Shown here: positions 16,916-25,477 of the stretch, in pieces
Layout: every line of letters starts with the position of its first letter
How positions within the stretch are numbered: position 1 is the stretch's first letter
Assembly (NCBI GenBank): GCA_963733765.1
Contig: CAVTEI010000003.1
Location: forward strand, 496,001-560,000
Reading direction: 5' to 3'
Source of the DNA: DATKAS01 sp963733765
GTDB taxonomy: Bacteria > Actinomycetota > Acidimicrobiia > Acidimicrobiales > DATKAS01
DNA length: 64,000 bases
Position numbers and translations under genes: made by a program
Notes under the pieces: generated by a model
The model's database searches: none
What the model saw: only the letters and a program-made list of their open reading frames with translations
Told to the model about the DNA's origin: nothing

Positions 16916-16931
16916 CAGCGCCACCCCATCG

Positions 16932-18065
16932 TCACACCGACGCCCGACCGAGGGTGACCGCGGCCTCGCGATGTAGCCGTCCGAAGTTGTAGTACGCGGC
17001 GCACGCTCCCTCGGACGACACCATGCACGTGCCGATCGGCGTCTCGGGTGTGCACGCGGTGCCGAAGACCTTGCACTCCCACGGCTTGATCACACCCTTC
17101 AGCACTTCGCCGCACTGGCACGCCTTGGGGTCGGCGACGCGAACTCCGGGCACCGCGAAACGCAGCTCCGCGTCCCACGGCGCGAACTCCTCGCGGAGCT
17201 TGAGCGCGCTCTGCGCGATGAAGCCGAGGCCCCTCCACTCGAAGTGCGGTCGTAGCTCGAACACCTCGGCGAGGAACTGAAGCGCGCGGGGGTTGCCCTC
17301 GTCGCGAACGATCCGCGTGTACTGGTTCTCGATCTCGCAACGCCCCTCGCGGATCTGAGCCAGCAACATCGCGATGGCTTGCAGGATGTCGAGCGGCTCG
17401 AAGCCGGCCGTCACGAGCGGCTTTCCGTAGTCACGCGCCACGAACCGATACGGGTGGTTGCCAACGACGGTCGAGACGTGGCCGGGGCCGAGGAAGCCGT
17501 CGAGACGCAGGTCGGGCGAGTCGAGGATCGCCTTGATGGGCGGCACGATCGTCACGTGGTTGGAGAAGACGCTGAAGTTCATCACCCGGTCATCGCGGGC
17601 CTTGACGAGGGTGACGGCGGTGGAGGGCGCCGTGGTCTCGAAGCCGACGGCAAAGAACACAACCTGCCGGTCGGGGTTGTCGACCGCCACCTTCAGCGCA
17701 TCGAGCGGCGAGTAGACGAACCGCACGTCGGCGCCGCGAGCCTTCGCTTCGAGCAACGTCCCGTTGCCTCCGGGCACGCGCATCATGTCGCCGAAGCTCG
17801 TGAAGATGACACCCGGGGTTTCGGCGACGGCGATGGCGTCGTCGATCCTCCCCATCGGGATGACGCAGACCGGGCAGCCCGGGCCGTGCACCAGCTCGAC
17901 GTTGCGAGGCAGCACGTGCTCGATCCCGTGCCGGTAGATGGTGTGCGTGTGGCCCCCGCACACCTCCATGAACTTGTAGTGGCACTCGGTGCCGGCGAGC
18001 TCGGCGATGGTCGCGAGCACGCGGCGCGAGGCGACCGGATCGCGGTACTCGTCGACGAACCTCAT
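16932..18065 (-). CDS. hypD: Hydrogenase formation protein HypD
   Basis: A 377-residue iron-sulfur scaffold on which, with HypC, the Fe(CN)2CO moiety is assembled. Invariant motifs are all present: MEVCGGHTHTIYRHG, ELVHGPGCPVCV, TSFGDMMRVPG, FFAVGFETTAPS, and the C-terminal [4Fe-4S] cysteines in KACQCGEVLKGVIKPWECK, TACTPETPIGTCMVSSEGACAAYY. Full length. Its ATG overlaps the hypC stop by 4 bases. Confidence 0.97.
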   Translation of the reverse strand: MRFVDEYRDPVASRRVLATIAELAGTECHYKFMEVCGGHTHTIYRHGIEHVLPRNVELVHGPGCPVCVIPMGRIDDAIAVAETPGVIFTSFGDMMRVPGGNGTLLEAKARGADVRFVYSPLDALKVAVDNPDRQVVFFAVGFETTAPSTAVTLVKARDDRVMNFSVFSNHVTIVPPIKAILDSPDLRLDGFLGPGHVSTVVGNHPYRFVARDYGKPLVTAGFEPLDILQAIAMLLAQIREGRCEIENQYTRIVRDEGNPRALQFLAEVFELRPHFEWRGLGFIAQSALKLREEFAPWDAELRFAVPGVRVADPKACQCGEVLKGVIKPWECKVFGTACTPETPIGTCMVSSEGACAAYYNFGRLHREAAVTLGRASV

Positions 18066-18331
18066 GGCGCGGTGCCTCTCAGCATCTCCATCTCGTCGTC
18101 GAGGCCCGACCCCATCAGCCGAAGCGAAGCCAGTGCAACCGCCGCCTCCTCCTCGTCGATCTTCGACATCGCGAAGCCGACGTGGATCAGCACCCAGTCA
18201 CCGACCTCGAGCGCCTCGTCCTCGAGCAGTCCGATGTTGATCATCCGGCGCACGCCCGACACCTCGACGCGCGCGAGCTGGTCGTTGTCCGGAACGAACT
18301 CGACGAGCTGACCGGGTATGCCAAGACACAT
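18062..18331 (-). CDS. hypC: Hydrogenase assembly chaperone HypC
   Basis: An 89-residue chaperone starting MCLGIPGQLVEF; Cys2 after removal of methionine carries the Fe(CN)2CO unit between HypD and the large subunit. The beta-barrel segment VGDWVLIHVGFAMSKIDEEEA is typical. Ends overlapping hypD (ATGA). A second HypC-like domain is found at the C-terminus of the SIS fusion gene at 30.4 kb, so the locus encodes two HypC-type modules. Confidence 0.96.
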   Translation of the reverse strand: MCLGIPGQLVEFVPDNDQLARVEVSGVRRMINIGLLEDEALEVGDWVLIHVGFAMSKIDEEEAAVALASLRLMGSGLDDEMEMLRGTAP

Positions 18332-18361
18332 GTCCGAAGCTCCTACTGCTCGGTCATCGGG

Positions 18362-18481
18362 TCACATCCGCCGGAGACGGCGATACCGCGAGATGTCCGG
18401 TATCGAGATGAGAACGAAGACGATCGCGGCGAGCACCAGCACCACGACGATGCTGATGAAGACGATCCCGAGTACTTCCAT
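18362..18481 (-). CDS. Small membrane protein, P-D-x-x-R-Y motif (DUF6893-like), copy 1 of hydrogenase operon
   Basis: A 39-residue protein that is a single long hydrophobic helix (residues 3-26) with the end IPDISRYRRLRRM. ATG 18479-18481 follows the stop of the next tiny gene by 3 bases, with GAGG 9 bases upstream. Same C-terminal pattern as the 34-residue neighbour and as the 43-residue protein at 13.4 kb. It lies between the protease gene and hypC, in the same direction and with tight spacing, so it belongs to the operon; a membrane-anchoring or assembly role is a guess. Confidence 0.65.
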   Translation of the reverse strand: MEVLGIVFISIVVVLVLAAIVFVLISIPDISRYRRLRRM

Positions 18482-18484
18482 GGG

Positions 18485-18589
18485 TCACATCCTCTTGAGG
18501 TTGAGGTAACGGCGGACCTCGGGCGCGATCTCTCTCAACACGACGACGGCACCGGCGAGGAGGGCGAGCATCATCAGGCGACGGAGCAC
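18485..18589 (-). CDS. Small membrane protein, P-E-x-x-R-Y-L motif (DUF6893-like), copy 2 of hydrogenase operon
   Basis: A 34-residue protein: short basic start (VLRRLM), one helix (MLALLAGAVVVL) and the end APEVRRYLNLKRM. GTG 18587-18589 lies inside the end of the protease gene, preceded by AGGAG at 7 bases, which supports real translation. Two such proteins in a row, unequal in sequence but sharing the C-terminal motif, look like a duplicated pair within the hydrogenase operon. Confidence 0.6.
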   Translation of the reverse strand: MLRRLMMLALLAGAVVVLREIAPEVRRYLNLKRM

Positions 18590-19047
18590 GGGTCACTCCT
18601 TTCTGCGAGGAAGTCCTGGACGACGCGGACGGCGGGCTCCACGGCAGCGGCGACGGCCGGCGACAGCCCGATGCCCTCGCCTACGTCGGCGGGCTGACAC
18701 CCGACGATGACCACCCTGCCGACCCCGCCGCCGAGCTCGGCCACCATCCTGAGCACGGCATGGGGGTCCATCCGGTGGGCGTCGAGCGGTTCGGCGTCGG
18801 CGCCTTCTGGGTCGGGCTCCAGCACACACACGGTGCCGGCACCGTCGCCAGTTGCCATCGCGTCCACGAGCACCAAGAGGTCCACGCCTTCAAGGAGATC
18901 GAGCGCGAGATGCAGCCCTCGGATGCCGTAGTCGATGACGGTCACCTCCGGGGGGAGAGGACGATCCTGCAGGTGTCGGGCGACCTCGCATCCGAAGCCG
19001 TCGTCACGGTTGAAGATGTTCCCGATCCCCGCGACGAGCGTCTTCAC
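18574..19047 (-). CDS. Hydrogenase maturation protease (peptidase M52)
   Basis: A 157-residue nickel-checking endopeptidase that trims the C-terminus of the large subunit after DPCLPCGVH. It has the family opening TLVAGIGNIFNRDDGFG (nickel-binding acidic residue in the N-R-D-D segment), VTVIDYGIRGLHLALDL, LVLVDAM and VVIVGCQPADVGEGIGLSP. GTG 19045-19047 is chosen; it overlaps the stop of the upstream gene as GTGA and starts the conserved strand at once. Confidence 0.93.
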   Translation of the reverse strand: MKTLVAGIGNIFNRDDGFGCEVARHLQDRPLPPEVTVIDYGIRGLHLALDLLEGVDLLVLVDAMATGDGAGTVCVLEPDPEGADAEPLDAHRMDPHAVLRMVAELGGGVGRVVIVGCQPADVGEGIGLSPAVAAAVEPAVRVVQDFLAERSDPCSVA

Positions 19048-20378
19048 AGCGGCTCGACTTCGTCGGGGTGGAAGTACATGTAGCGGCCATGCCACTGATG
19101 CAGATCGGCGGCTTCGTCGTCGTCGAGGACGACGGCAACGTGCTGGTCACCGTCGACATCGAAGAAGACACCCTCGACGGTCGCCTCGCGTCCCGCGAGG
19201 AACAAGTCCTGCGCATCGGTGCGTCGCCCCGCGACCTGGCCGGGACGGAGCCGCACCTTGCTTCCCTTGCTCACGTCGACGCCGCCGATGCAGATCGAGT
19301 CCTCCCACGGGTTCACCGACCCATCCACGGCCGGCTCCCACCACGGCAACGCCGCGTCGGCGGCCGTCGAGAGGCCGAGCGCTCGCATCTCACCATGAAG
19401 GCTCGCGAACACATCCGGAGAGAATCCCTCGATGCGGTCGACGATCGCCGCGGCGCGCGGGTCAGTGCTGCGGGCGAGACGCTTCTCGTCATCGGTCAAC
19501 GTCAGGATGCGCAACGCGAGGATCTCGTCGATCTCGGTGGCGTCGCACATGTCGCCCGGGCTTTGCGCAGCGACCGCGGGATAGTCGTAGAGGATGATCG
19601 GCGAGGACAGCACCGTGCTCGCCTCGCCCGGCTCGCCGACGAGGACCGGAAACGTGCCCTCGTTCTTGCAAGTGTCGATCGCGGCCCTCGCGAACTCTGG
19701 AGGCTCGAGCAGCGAGATGAAGCGCGCGTCCTCGGAGTGCAACAGCGTGTGGACCGCGACGAGCGATCGGCGCATGGCGTGGTCGCGGGCTACCTGGGGC
19801 TCGCACCCGTCGGTGACGTTCTCCACCGTAACCCTCAGCTTGGTCAGCGGGTATGGCCCCGGACAGTGCTCGGTCTCGAGTCGGACCAGACCGTGCACCG
19901 GCCACCGCTCGCGCACGACGCGGCCCCGCCCACCGAGCAGCTCGACCTCGCGCCCACCACCGAGCACGATCGGGACCTCGCGCATCCCTGGTCGGGTGAG
20001 GTCGAAGCCGGGGACGTCGAGTGAGTGCTCCACGGCCTCGTCCCAGCTCGCCCACAGCTCGCCGTCGACTTCGAGCTCGGCCACGGGCTTGTAGTCAGTG
20101 GCGACCGCTTCTTCAACGGTGCGGGCCTGCACCTGGAGGAACCGCAGCCGGATGTCGACCTTGGCCTCGAGCCCGAATTCGAGCACGCATTCGGTTTGCA
20201 TCGTCCAGCGCTCGTAGCCGTCCGCTTCGCTGAATGCTCGAGGAGCGAGGACTCCGTACTGCCACCGCACCTGGTTCTTCGCCGCTGAGGCGCGGTAGGG
20301 ATAGAGCACGTATCCCTCCCACAGCACCGCGTCCGCGACCTGCTGCGCGCGAACGAAGAGATCATCGTGGCCGCTCAC
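19044..20378 (-). CDS. Conserved hydrogenase-cluster protein, unknown function
   Basis: A 444-residue protein that I cannot assign to a functional family. It begins QQVADAVLWEGYVLYPYRAS, has a beta-rich middle (RFLQVQARTVEEA, VENVTDG) and an SH3-like C-terminal segment (GSKVRLRPGQVAGRRTDAQD, then the end GRYMYFHPDEVEPL). No cysteine motif, signal peptide or membrane helix is seen, so it should be cytoplasmic. It overlaps its neighbours by 4 bases on both sides (GTGA junctions), placing it firmly in the hydrogenase operon. I believe similar proteins accompany group 1h hydrogenases; a role in assembling the dimer or its electron partner is an inference. Confidence 0.8.
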   Translation of the reverse strand: MSGHDDLFVRAQQVADAVLWEGYVLYPYRASAAKNQVRWQYGVLAPRAFSEADGYERWTMQTECVLEFGLEAKVDIRLRFLQVQARTVEEAVATDYKPVAELEVDGELWASWDEAVEHSLDVPGFDLTRPGMREVPIVLGGGREVELLGGRGRVVRERWPVHGLVRLETEHCPGPYPLTKLRVTVENVTDGCEPQVARDHAMRRSLVAVHTLLHSEDARFISLLEPPEFARAAIDTCKNEGTFPVLVGEPGEASTVLSSPIILYDYPAVAAQSPGDMCDATEIDEILALRILTLTDDEKRLARSTDPRAAAIVDRIEGFSPDVFASLHGEMRALGLSTAADAALPWWEPAVDGSVNPWEDSICIGGVDVSKGSKVRLRPGQVAGRRTDAQDLFLAGREATVEGVFFDVDGDQHVAVVLDDDEAADLHQWHGRYMYFHPDEVEPL

Positions 20379-21004
20379 TCCGCCTCCTTGAGGAGGCGTT
20401 CGAACGTGTCCTCCCAAGAGGTCAGTGCGCGCTCGGCCTTGTAGCGAGTGAGCGCGTCGATCGTCTCGCGGCTGACGCGGATCCAACCACTGTTCGGGAA
20501 GAAGCTGTCCATCGTCGCCCGCCACACCGCGACCGGCAGGCGGTGCTCCGCCTCGACGTTCCAGGGAACCGGCTGCACGACGAGCCCCCCGTTGCGATAG
20601 CTGAACACCGTGCCGCTGAACAGCAGGACGATCGGGATCTCGCCGTCGCCGATCGAGTGCAGGTACTTCGCTGCCGCCACCTCGAAGTCGTACGAGCACG
20701 GAACGGGGAGATCGACCTCGACACTGCCCGCGAACTCAGCGACCGTCGTCGACACGTGTGTCCACAGGAACGGCTTGACGGTCTCACCCCAACGAGGCGC
20801 CTCGCCGAAGAGCTCGACCATCCGCTGCTCTTCCGCTTCGGAGTAGCGACGGCGCTGCGGTTCGATGCGAATCTGCACCTTCAGCACCATCGCGTGCACA
20901 GGCTCGGCTTCAGGTGCCTCGATGCGCAGCCGCAGCTGCAGCGTGGGCGACGCGGCGTAAGGGTCGGGCTGGCTCGACAGCACCGTGACCGCGAGATCGG
21001 TCAT
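20375..21004 (-). CDS. DUF6084-like hydrogenase-cluster protein
   Basis: A 209-residue soluble protein. It is beta-rich at first (LAVTVLSSQPDPYAASPTLQ, LRLRIEAPEAEPVHA) with CSYDFEVAAAKYLHSIGDGE and PIVLLFSGTVFSYRNGG, and ends with W-x-x-x-M-x-x-F-F-P-N-S-G-W-I-R and LTSWEDTFERLLKEAE. I recall this architecture as DUF6084, found beside actinobacterial high-affinity hydrogenases. Function unknown. Overlaps both neighbours by 4 bases. Confidence 0.8.
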   Translation of the reverse strand: MTDLAVTVLSSQPDPYAASPTLQLRLRIEAPEAEPVHAMVLKVQIRIEPQRRRYSEAEEQRMVELFGEAPRWGETVKPFLWTHVSTTVAEFAGSVEVDLPVPCSYDFEVAAAKYLHSIGDGEIPIVLLFSGTVFSYRNGGLVVQPVPWNVEAEHRLPVAVWRATMDSFFPNSGWIRVSRETIDALTRYKAERALTSWEDTFERLLKEAE

Positions 21005-21612
21005 CGCGCTCGCTCCCGGAGACGCTCGAAGAACGCGTCCATCGCTTCGCGCGCTTCGGTACCCCCGTCGAATCCTTTCCAAAGGCGACGCAGCTCGCCG
21101 ACGAGCTCGTAACACGCGTCGATCGGAACGAGGAACGCGTCCCCGTGCTTCGCGTCGCGTCGGACCAACAGGGCCTCGACGTCGGCCTCCATGGTGCCGA
21201 GCACCTCGTTGTCGGCGACCAGTCGGTCCCAGGCGTCGAGCGGGAGCAGCGACTCGGTTGCACCGGCAGGGCTCGGGTAGAAGGCAGCGACGGAGCCGAG
21301 CGTCGAGTTGAAGAAGAAAAACGCGACGCTCACCGGTATCTGCAGCTCGTCCCACGCCCCCGGTGCGATCGACAGCTCGCCGAGCGCCAGGTAACGATCC
21401 GGGACGGCGCGGTACTTGCCGCCCCCAGCACCGTGGCTCGTGAACAGCAGCCAGCATCCCCGACACGTGCACATGAGCGAACGGCTCTCGGTGTTGACGA
21501 CGTGCTCGTGCTCGTCGGGAACGAGCTCACCGCACATGTCGCACCGCTCGCCGGGCCGCGGTCGAGCCGGCGCTTGGCGGATCCGCTGGAGGACGGCGAG
21601 CGGGTCCTTCAT
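21001..21612 (-). CDS. DUF5947-like hydrogenase-cluster protein
   Basis: A 203-residue protein with an N-terminal cysteine knuckle pair, ERCDMCGELVPDEHEHV and LMCTCRGCWLLFTS, likely to bind zinc or an iron-sulfur cluster. The middle has WDELQIPVSVAFFFFNS, AFYPSPAGATES and VEALLVRRD; the end has VPIDACYELVGELRRLWKGF and FFERLRERAR. I recall this pattern as DUF5947. ATG 21610-21612 overlaps the NifU-Rieske stop. It may take part in iron-sulfur or electron transfer for the hydrogenase; that is inference from context. Confidence 0.82.
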   Translation of the reverse strand: MKDPLAVLQRIRQAPARPRPGERCDMCGELVPDEHEHVVNTESRSLMCTCRGCWLLFTSHGAGGGKYRAVPDRYLALGELSIAPGAWDELQIPVSVAFFFFNSTLGSVAAFYPSPAGATESLLPLDAWDRLVADNEVLGTMEADVEALLVRRDAKHGDAFLVPIDACYELVGELRRLWKGFDGGTEAREAMDAFFERLRERAR

Positions 21613-22472
21613 CGAACCGCCGCCACTGCGATGCGGACCTCGCCACCCTCCTCGATCAGTGGCAGCGGGTCGAGATGAGTGGTGTTGCCGTCGAGGCTGC
21701 GCCCGGCGCGGGGCAGGTCGTATGCCGCCCCGCACACGGCGCAGCGCAGGACGGGACCGTCCACCGTGGCCGTATCGAGGACGCTGTCGCAGGTCGGGCA
21801 GGCACTGCGATACGCGTACAGCTGCGACTCGACCCTGCACACGATGAGCTTGTTGCCCTCGATCTCCAGCGGCCCGACCCGTCCGGGGGCGAGCGCACGC
21901 AGCCCGTAGATCGGTGCCATCGCGGGTGCGGGAGCGGGCTTGCGTCCGAGCGTGACGGGCATCCATCCGTCCGCGGCCTCGCCGGTCGTCGGCTCCCCTC
22001 CCTCCACAGAGATCGAGGTGATCTCCGGCGCCGCCTCCTCGATGGCTCGCTGGACGGCGAGCTCGAGCGTGACCGACGACGACGCGCACCCGTCACAGCT
22101 TCCGAGCATCCGCAACGTGACCACGCCCGCGTCCGCGTCGATGGAGATCACCTCGACGTCGCCGCCGTGCGACCCGAGATAGGGCCTGACCGACTCGATC
22201 GCCTCGTGGACGCGCTCGGCCAGCCCGAGGGGGTGGAGGTCGTGAAGGACGAGCAGAGACGCGACGAGATCGTCCCCCGCCATCTTGTGCAGAAGCGCGT
22301 CATCCTCGCCCGCGAGCTCGAGGATGCGGGCGAGTCCGCCGCCGTACAGCTCGGTCACGAGGCTGACGACGTCTTGCACCTGCTCCCAGCTGCGCCCGTC
22401 CAGTGACGATTCGAGCTGGTCGAGCATCTGCTCGATTCGGTCACCGATGGCTCGCAGGTCGATCGGTTCCAT
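21609..22472 (-). CDS. NifU-like protein fused to a Rieske-type domain with four cysteines
   Basis: A 287-residue two-domain protein. Residues about 80-160 are a NifU C-terminal scaffold (LGSHGGDVEVISID, MLGSCDGCASSSVTLELAVQ) whose CxxC transiently holds an iron-sulfur cluster. Residues 195-287 fold like a Rieske domain (EIEGNKLIVCRVESQLYAYR, CPTCDSVL, LRCAVCGAAYDL), but the two histidines of a Rieske cluster (CxH, CxxH) are replaced so the site reads CxxC...CxxC. It would rather bind a rubredoxin-like iron or a different cluster. Second gene after the large subunit; a likely electron-transfer or cluster-delivery partner of the hydrogenase. Confidence 0.85.
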   Translation of the reverse strand: MEPIDLRAIGDRIEQMLDQLESSLDGRSWEQVQDVVSLVTELYGGGLARILELAGEDDALLHKMAGDDLVASLLVLHDLHPLGLAERVHEAIESVRPYLGSHGGDVEVISIDADAGVVTLRMLGSCDGCASSSVTLELAVQRAIEEAAPEITSISVEGGEPTTGEAADGWMPVTLGRKPAPAPAMAPIYGLRALAPGRVGPLEIEGNKLIVCRVESQLYAYRSACPTCDSVLDTATVDGPVLRCAVCGAAYDLPRAGRSLDGNTTHLDPLPLIEEGGEVRIAVAAVR

Positions 22473-22502
22473 GCGCTCCTCTCGGCGGCCGGGGATTGCT
22501 GG

Positions 22503-24281
22503 TCAGCTGTCGATGGTGGGGAATGCCGTGGGGGAGTGCTCCTTGTGCAACACCTTGCCCTTGCCGAGATACATGTGCACACCGCACGGGAGGCACGGGT
22601 CGAAGCTGCGTACCGCCCGCATGATGTCGATGCCCTTGAAGTTGTCGAGGGAGTTCTCCTCGAAGATCGGCGTGTTCATGACCGCGTCCTCGTACGGTCC
22701 GGGCGTGCCGTAGCTGTCGGTGGGATTCGCGTTCCATGGCGTCGGGGGATACGGGTGGTAGTTCGCGATCTTTCCGCCCTTGATCACCAGGTGGTGCGAG
22801 AGCACGCCCCGCACCGCTTCGGTGAAACCGCAGCCGATCGCCTCGTCCGGCACCTTGAACTCGGCCCAGGTCTTCGTGTGGCCGGCCCGGATCTCCTCGA
22901 GGGACTTCTCCGCGAAGTGGAGGGCGGCCGCGGCGGCGTACGCCTGGAAGTAGGTGCGGGCGCGGTTGCGCTCGATGGTGTTCGACCACTGCGGGATCTT
23001 CCACTCGAGGGAGACCTCGGGCTTCAGTGCCGTCTTCGGAAGATGGATCTCGACGCTGGTGCCGGTTGCCTTGATGTTGTTCGTGTTGACCAGGCCGGAG
23101 AGCGCGGTGGACCACAGCCGTGCGATCGGTCCGCCGCCGGTGTCGAGCGCGAGGTGATCCGTGCCGTCGAACCACCGCGGTGACATGACCCAGCTGTACT
23201 TGTCGGAGAAGTCACGCTTCTGCGGGTGCGGGTTCGTGTGCTGGTTCCAGGGATGGCGCCGGTCGACCGGGTTCCCGAGCGGATCGGTCGTCACGAACAT
23301 CTCCTGGCCTTCCCAGTCGTCGTAGTACGACGAGCCGAGAAGGATCCGGATGCCGAGGTTGATGTCGACGAGTGAGTTCGTCACGAGCTTGCCGTCGACG
23401 ACGACGCCGGGCGTGACGAACATCGCCCGACCCCACCCGGCCATGTCGCGGTACTCGAAGTTGCAGACGTCGGGGTCTTGGAACGCGCCCCAGCAGCCGA
23501 GCAGGACCCGGCGGCGGCCGTTCTCCTCGTAGCCCGGCATCGCGGTGTAGATGAAGTCGAAGAGATCGTCGTGCATGGGCACGACCTTCTTCATGAACTC
23601 CACGTACCGCATGAGCCGCGTGATGTAGTCCGTGAAGAGCTGGATGGTCGCAGTGGTGCCGACCCCGCCCGGATAGAGCGTCGATGGATGAACGTGCCGT
23701 CCCTCCATGAGACAGAACATCTCCCGCGTGTACCGCGACACCTGCAACGCCTCGCGGTAGAACTCGCCAGAGAAGGGGTTGAGCGAGCGCATGATGTCGC
23801 CGATCGTGCGGTAGCCGTGCGCCTCGAAGTGCGGCGACTCCGTCCGGTTCGCCTGCTCGAGCACCCCTGGGTTGGTCTCGGCGACCATCTTCTCGCAGTA
23901 GTCCACTCCGACCAGGTTCTCCTGGAAGATGTTGTGGTCGAACATGTACTCCGCGGCCTCACCGAGGTTGACGATCCACTCACCGAGGTTCGGCGGACGC
24001 ACTCCATACGCCATCTGCTGCGCGTAGCACGAGCACACCGCGTGGTTGTCGCCACAGATGCCGCAGATGCGGCTCGTGATGAAGTGCGCGTCGCGCGGGT
24101 CCTTGCCCTTCATGAAGATGCTGTAGCCGCGGAAGATCGACGAGGTGCTCTGGCACTCGGCGACCGTTCCCTTGCCGAAGTCGATCTTGGTGTAGATCCC
24201 GAGACTCCCGACGATTCGGGTGATCGGGTCCCACGCCATCTCGACGAGGCCGTTTGCGTCCGGGGTCTTGGTCATCGCCAT
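22503..24281 (-). CDS. hhyL: [NiFe]-hydrogenase large subunit, group 1h type
   Basis: The 592-residue catalytic subunit that splits H2 at the NiFe centre. The nickel ligands are in RICGICGDNHAV (Cys73, Cys76) and DPCLPCGVH (Cys563, Cys566). Cleavage by the maturation protease after His569 would remove a 23-residue tail starting MYLGKGKV. Sequence style (QSTSSIFRGYSIFMKGKDPR near residue 45-63) and accessory genes fit group 1h, the actinobacterial high-affinity, oxygen-tolerant enzyme that draws energy from atmospheric H2. Gene follows hhyS by 4 bases. Confidence 0.96.
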   Translation of the reverse strand: MAMTKTPDANGLVEMAWDPITRIVGSLGIYTKIDFGKGTVAECQSTSSIFRGYSIFMKGKDPRDAHFITSRICGICGDNHAVCSCYAQQMAYGVRPPNLGEWIVNLGEAAEYMFDHNIFQENLVGVDYCEKMVAETNPGVLEQANRTESPHFEAHGYRTIGDIMRSLNPFSGEFYREALQVSRYTREMFCLMEGRHVHPSTLYPGGVGTTATIQLFTDYITRLMRYVEFMKKVVPMHDDLFDFIYTAMPGYEENGRRRVLLGCWGAFQDPDVCNFEYRDMAGWGRAMFVTPGVVVDGKLVTNSLVDINLGIRILLGSSYYDDWEGQEMFVTTDPLGNPVDRRHPWNQHTNPHPQKRDFSDKYSWVMSPRWFDGTDHLALDTGGGPIARLWSTALSGLVNTNNIKATGTSVEIHLPKTALKPEVSLEWKIPQWSNTIERNRARTYFQAYAAAAALHFAEKSLEEIRAGHTKTWAEFKVPDEAIGCGFTEAVRGVLSHHLVIKGGKIANYHPYPPTPWNANPTDSYGTPGPYEDAVMNTPIFEENSLDNFKGIDIMRAVRSFDPCLPCGVHMYLGKGKVLHKEHSPTAFPTIDS

Positions 24282-24285
24282 GGCG

Positions 24286-25344
<1,059 letters not shown>

Positions 25345-25414
25345 TGGCGAACCTCCCCCGCGCTGGTGAGTCGGCTCCCCGAGCGCAGTGTCACATTGCC
25401 CCCATCCGTGCAGC

Positions 25415-25439
25415 AGGTAAATGAGTGCATTTCTCACCT
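25415..25439. promoter_or_regulatory. Imperfect inverted repeat in hydrogenase promoter region
   Basis: AGGT at 25415-25418 and ACCT at 25436-25439 flank AAATG-AGTG-CATTT (25419-25432), all inverted about nearly the same centre. It is the only dyad noticed in the 133-base gap between hhyS and the divergent Cas4-like gene, so it is a candidate site for a regulator of hydrogenase expression. No clear -35/-10 pair was recognised. Confidence 0.35.
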
Positions 25440-25477
25440 AGTGCCCGATTCGCGACGTCGGCGTACCGTGGCCGGGG

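Noticed and set aside
19068..20024. Plus-strand open frame opposite the unknown hydrogenase-operon gene
   Set aside because: No family resemblance; it mirrors a tightly overlapping operon on the other strand.
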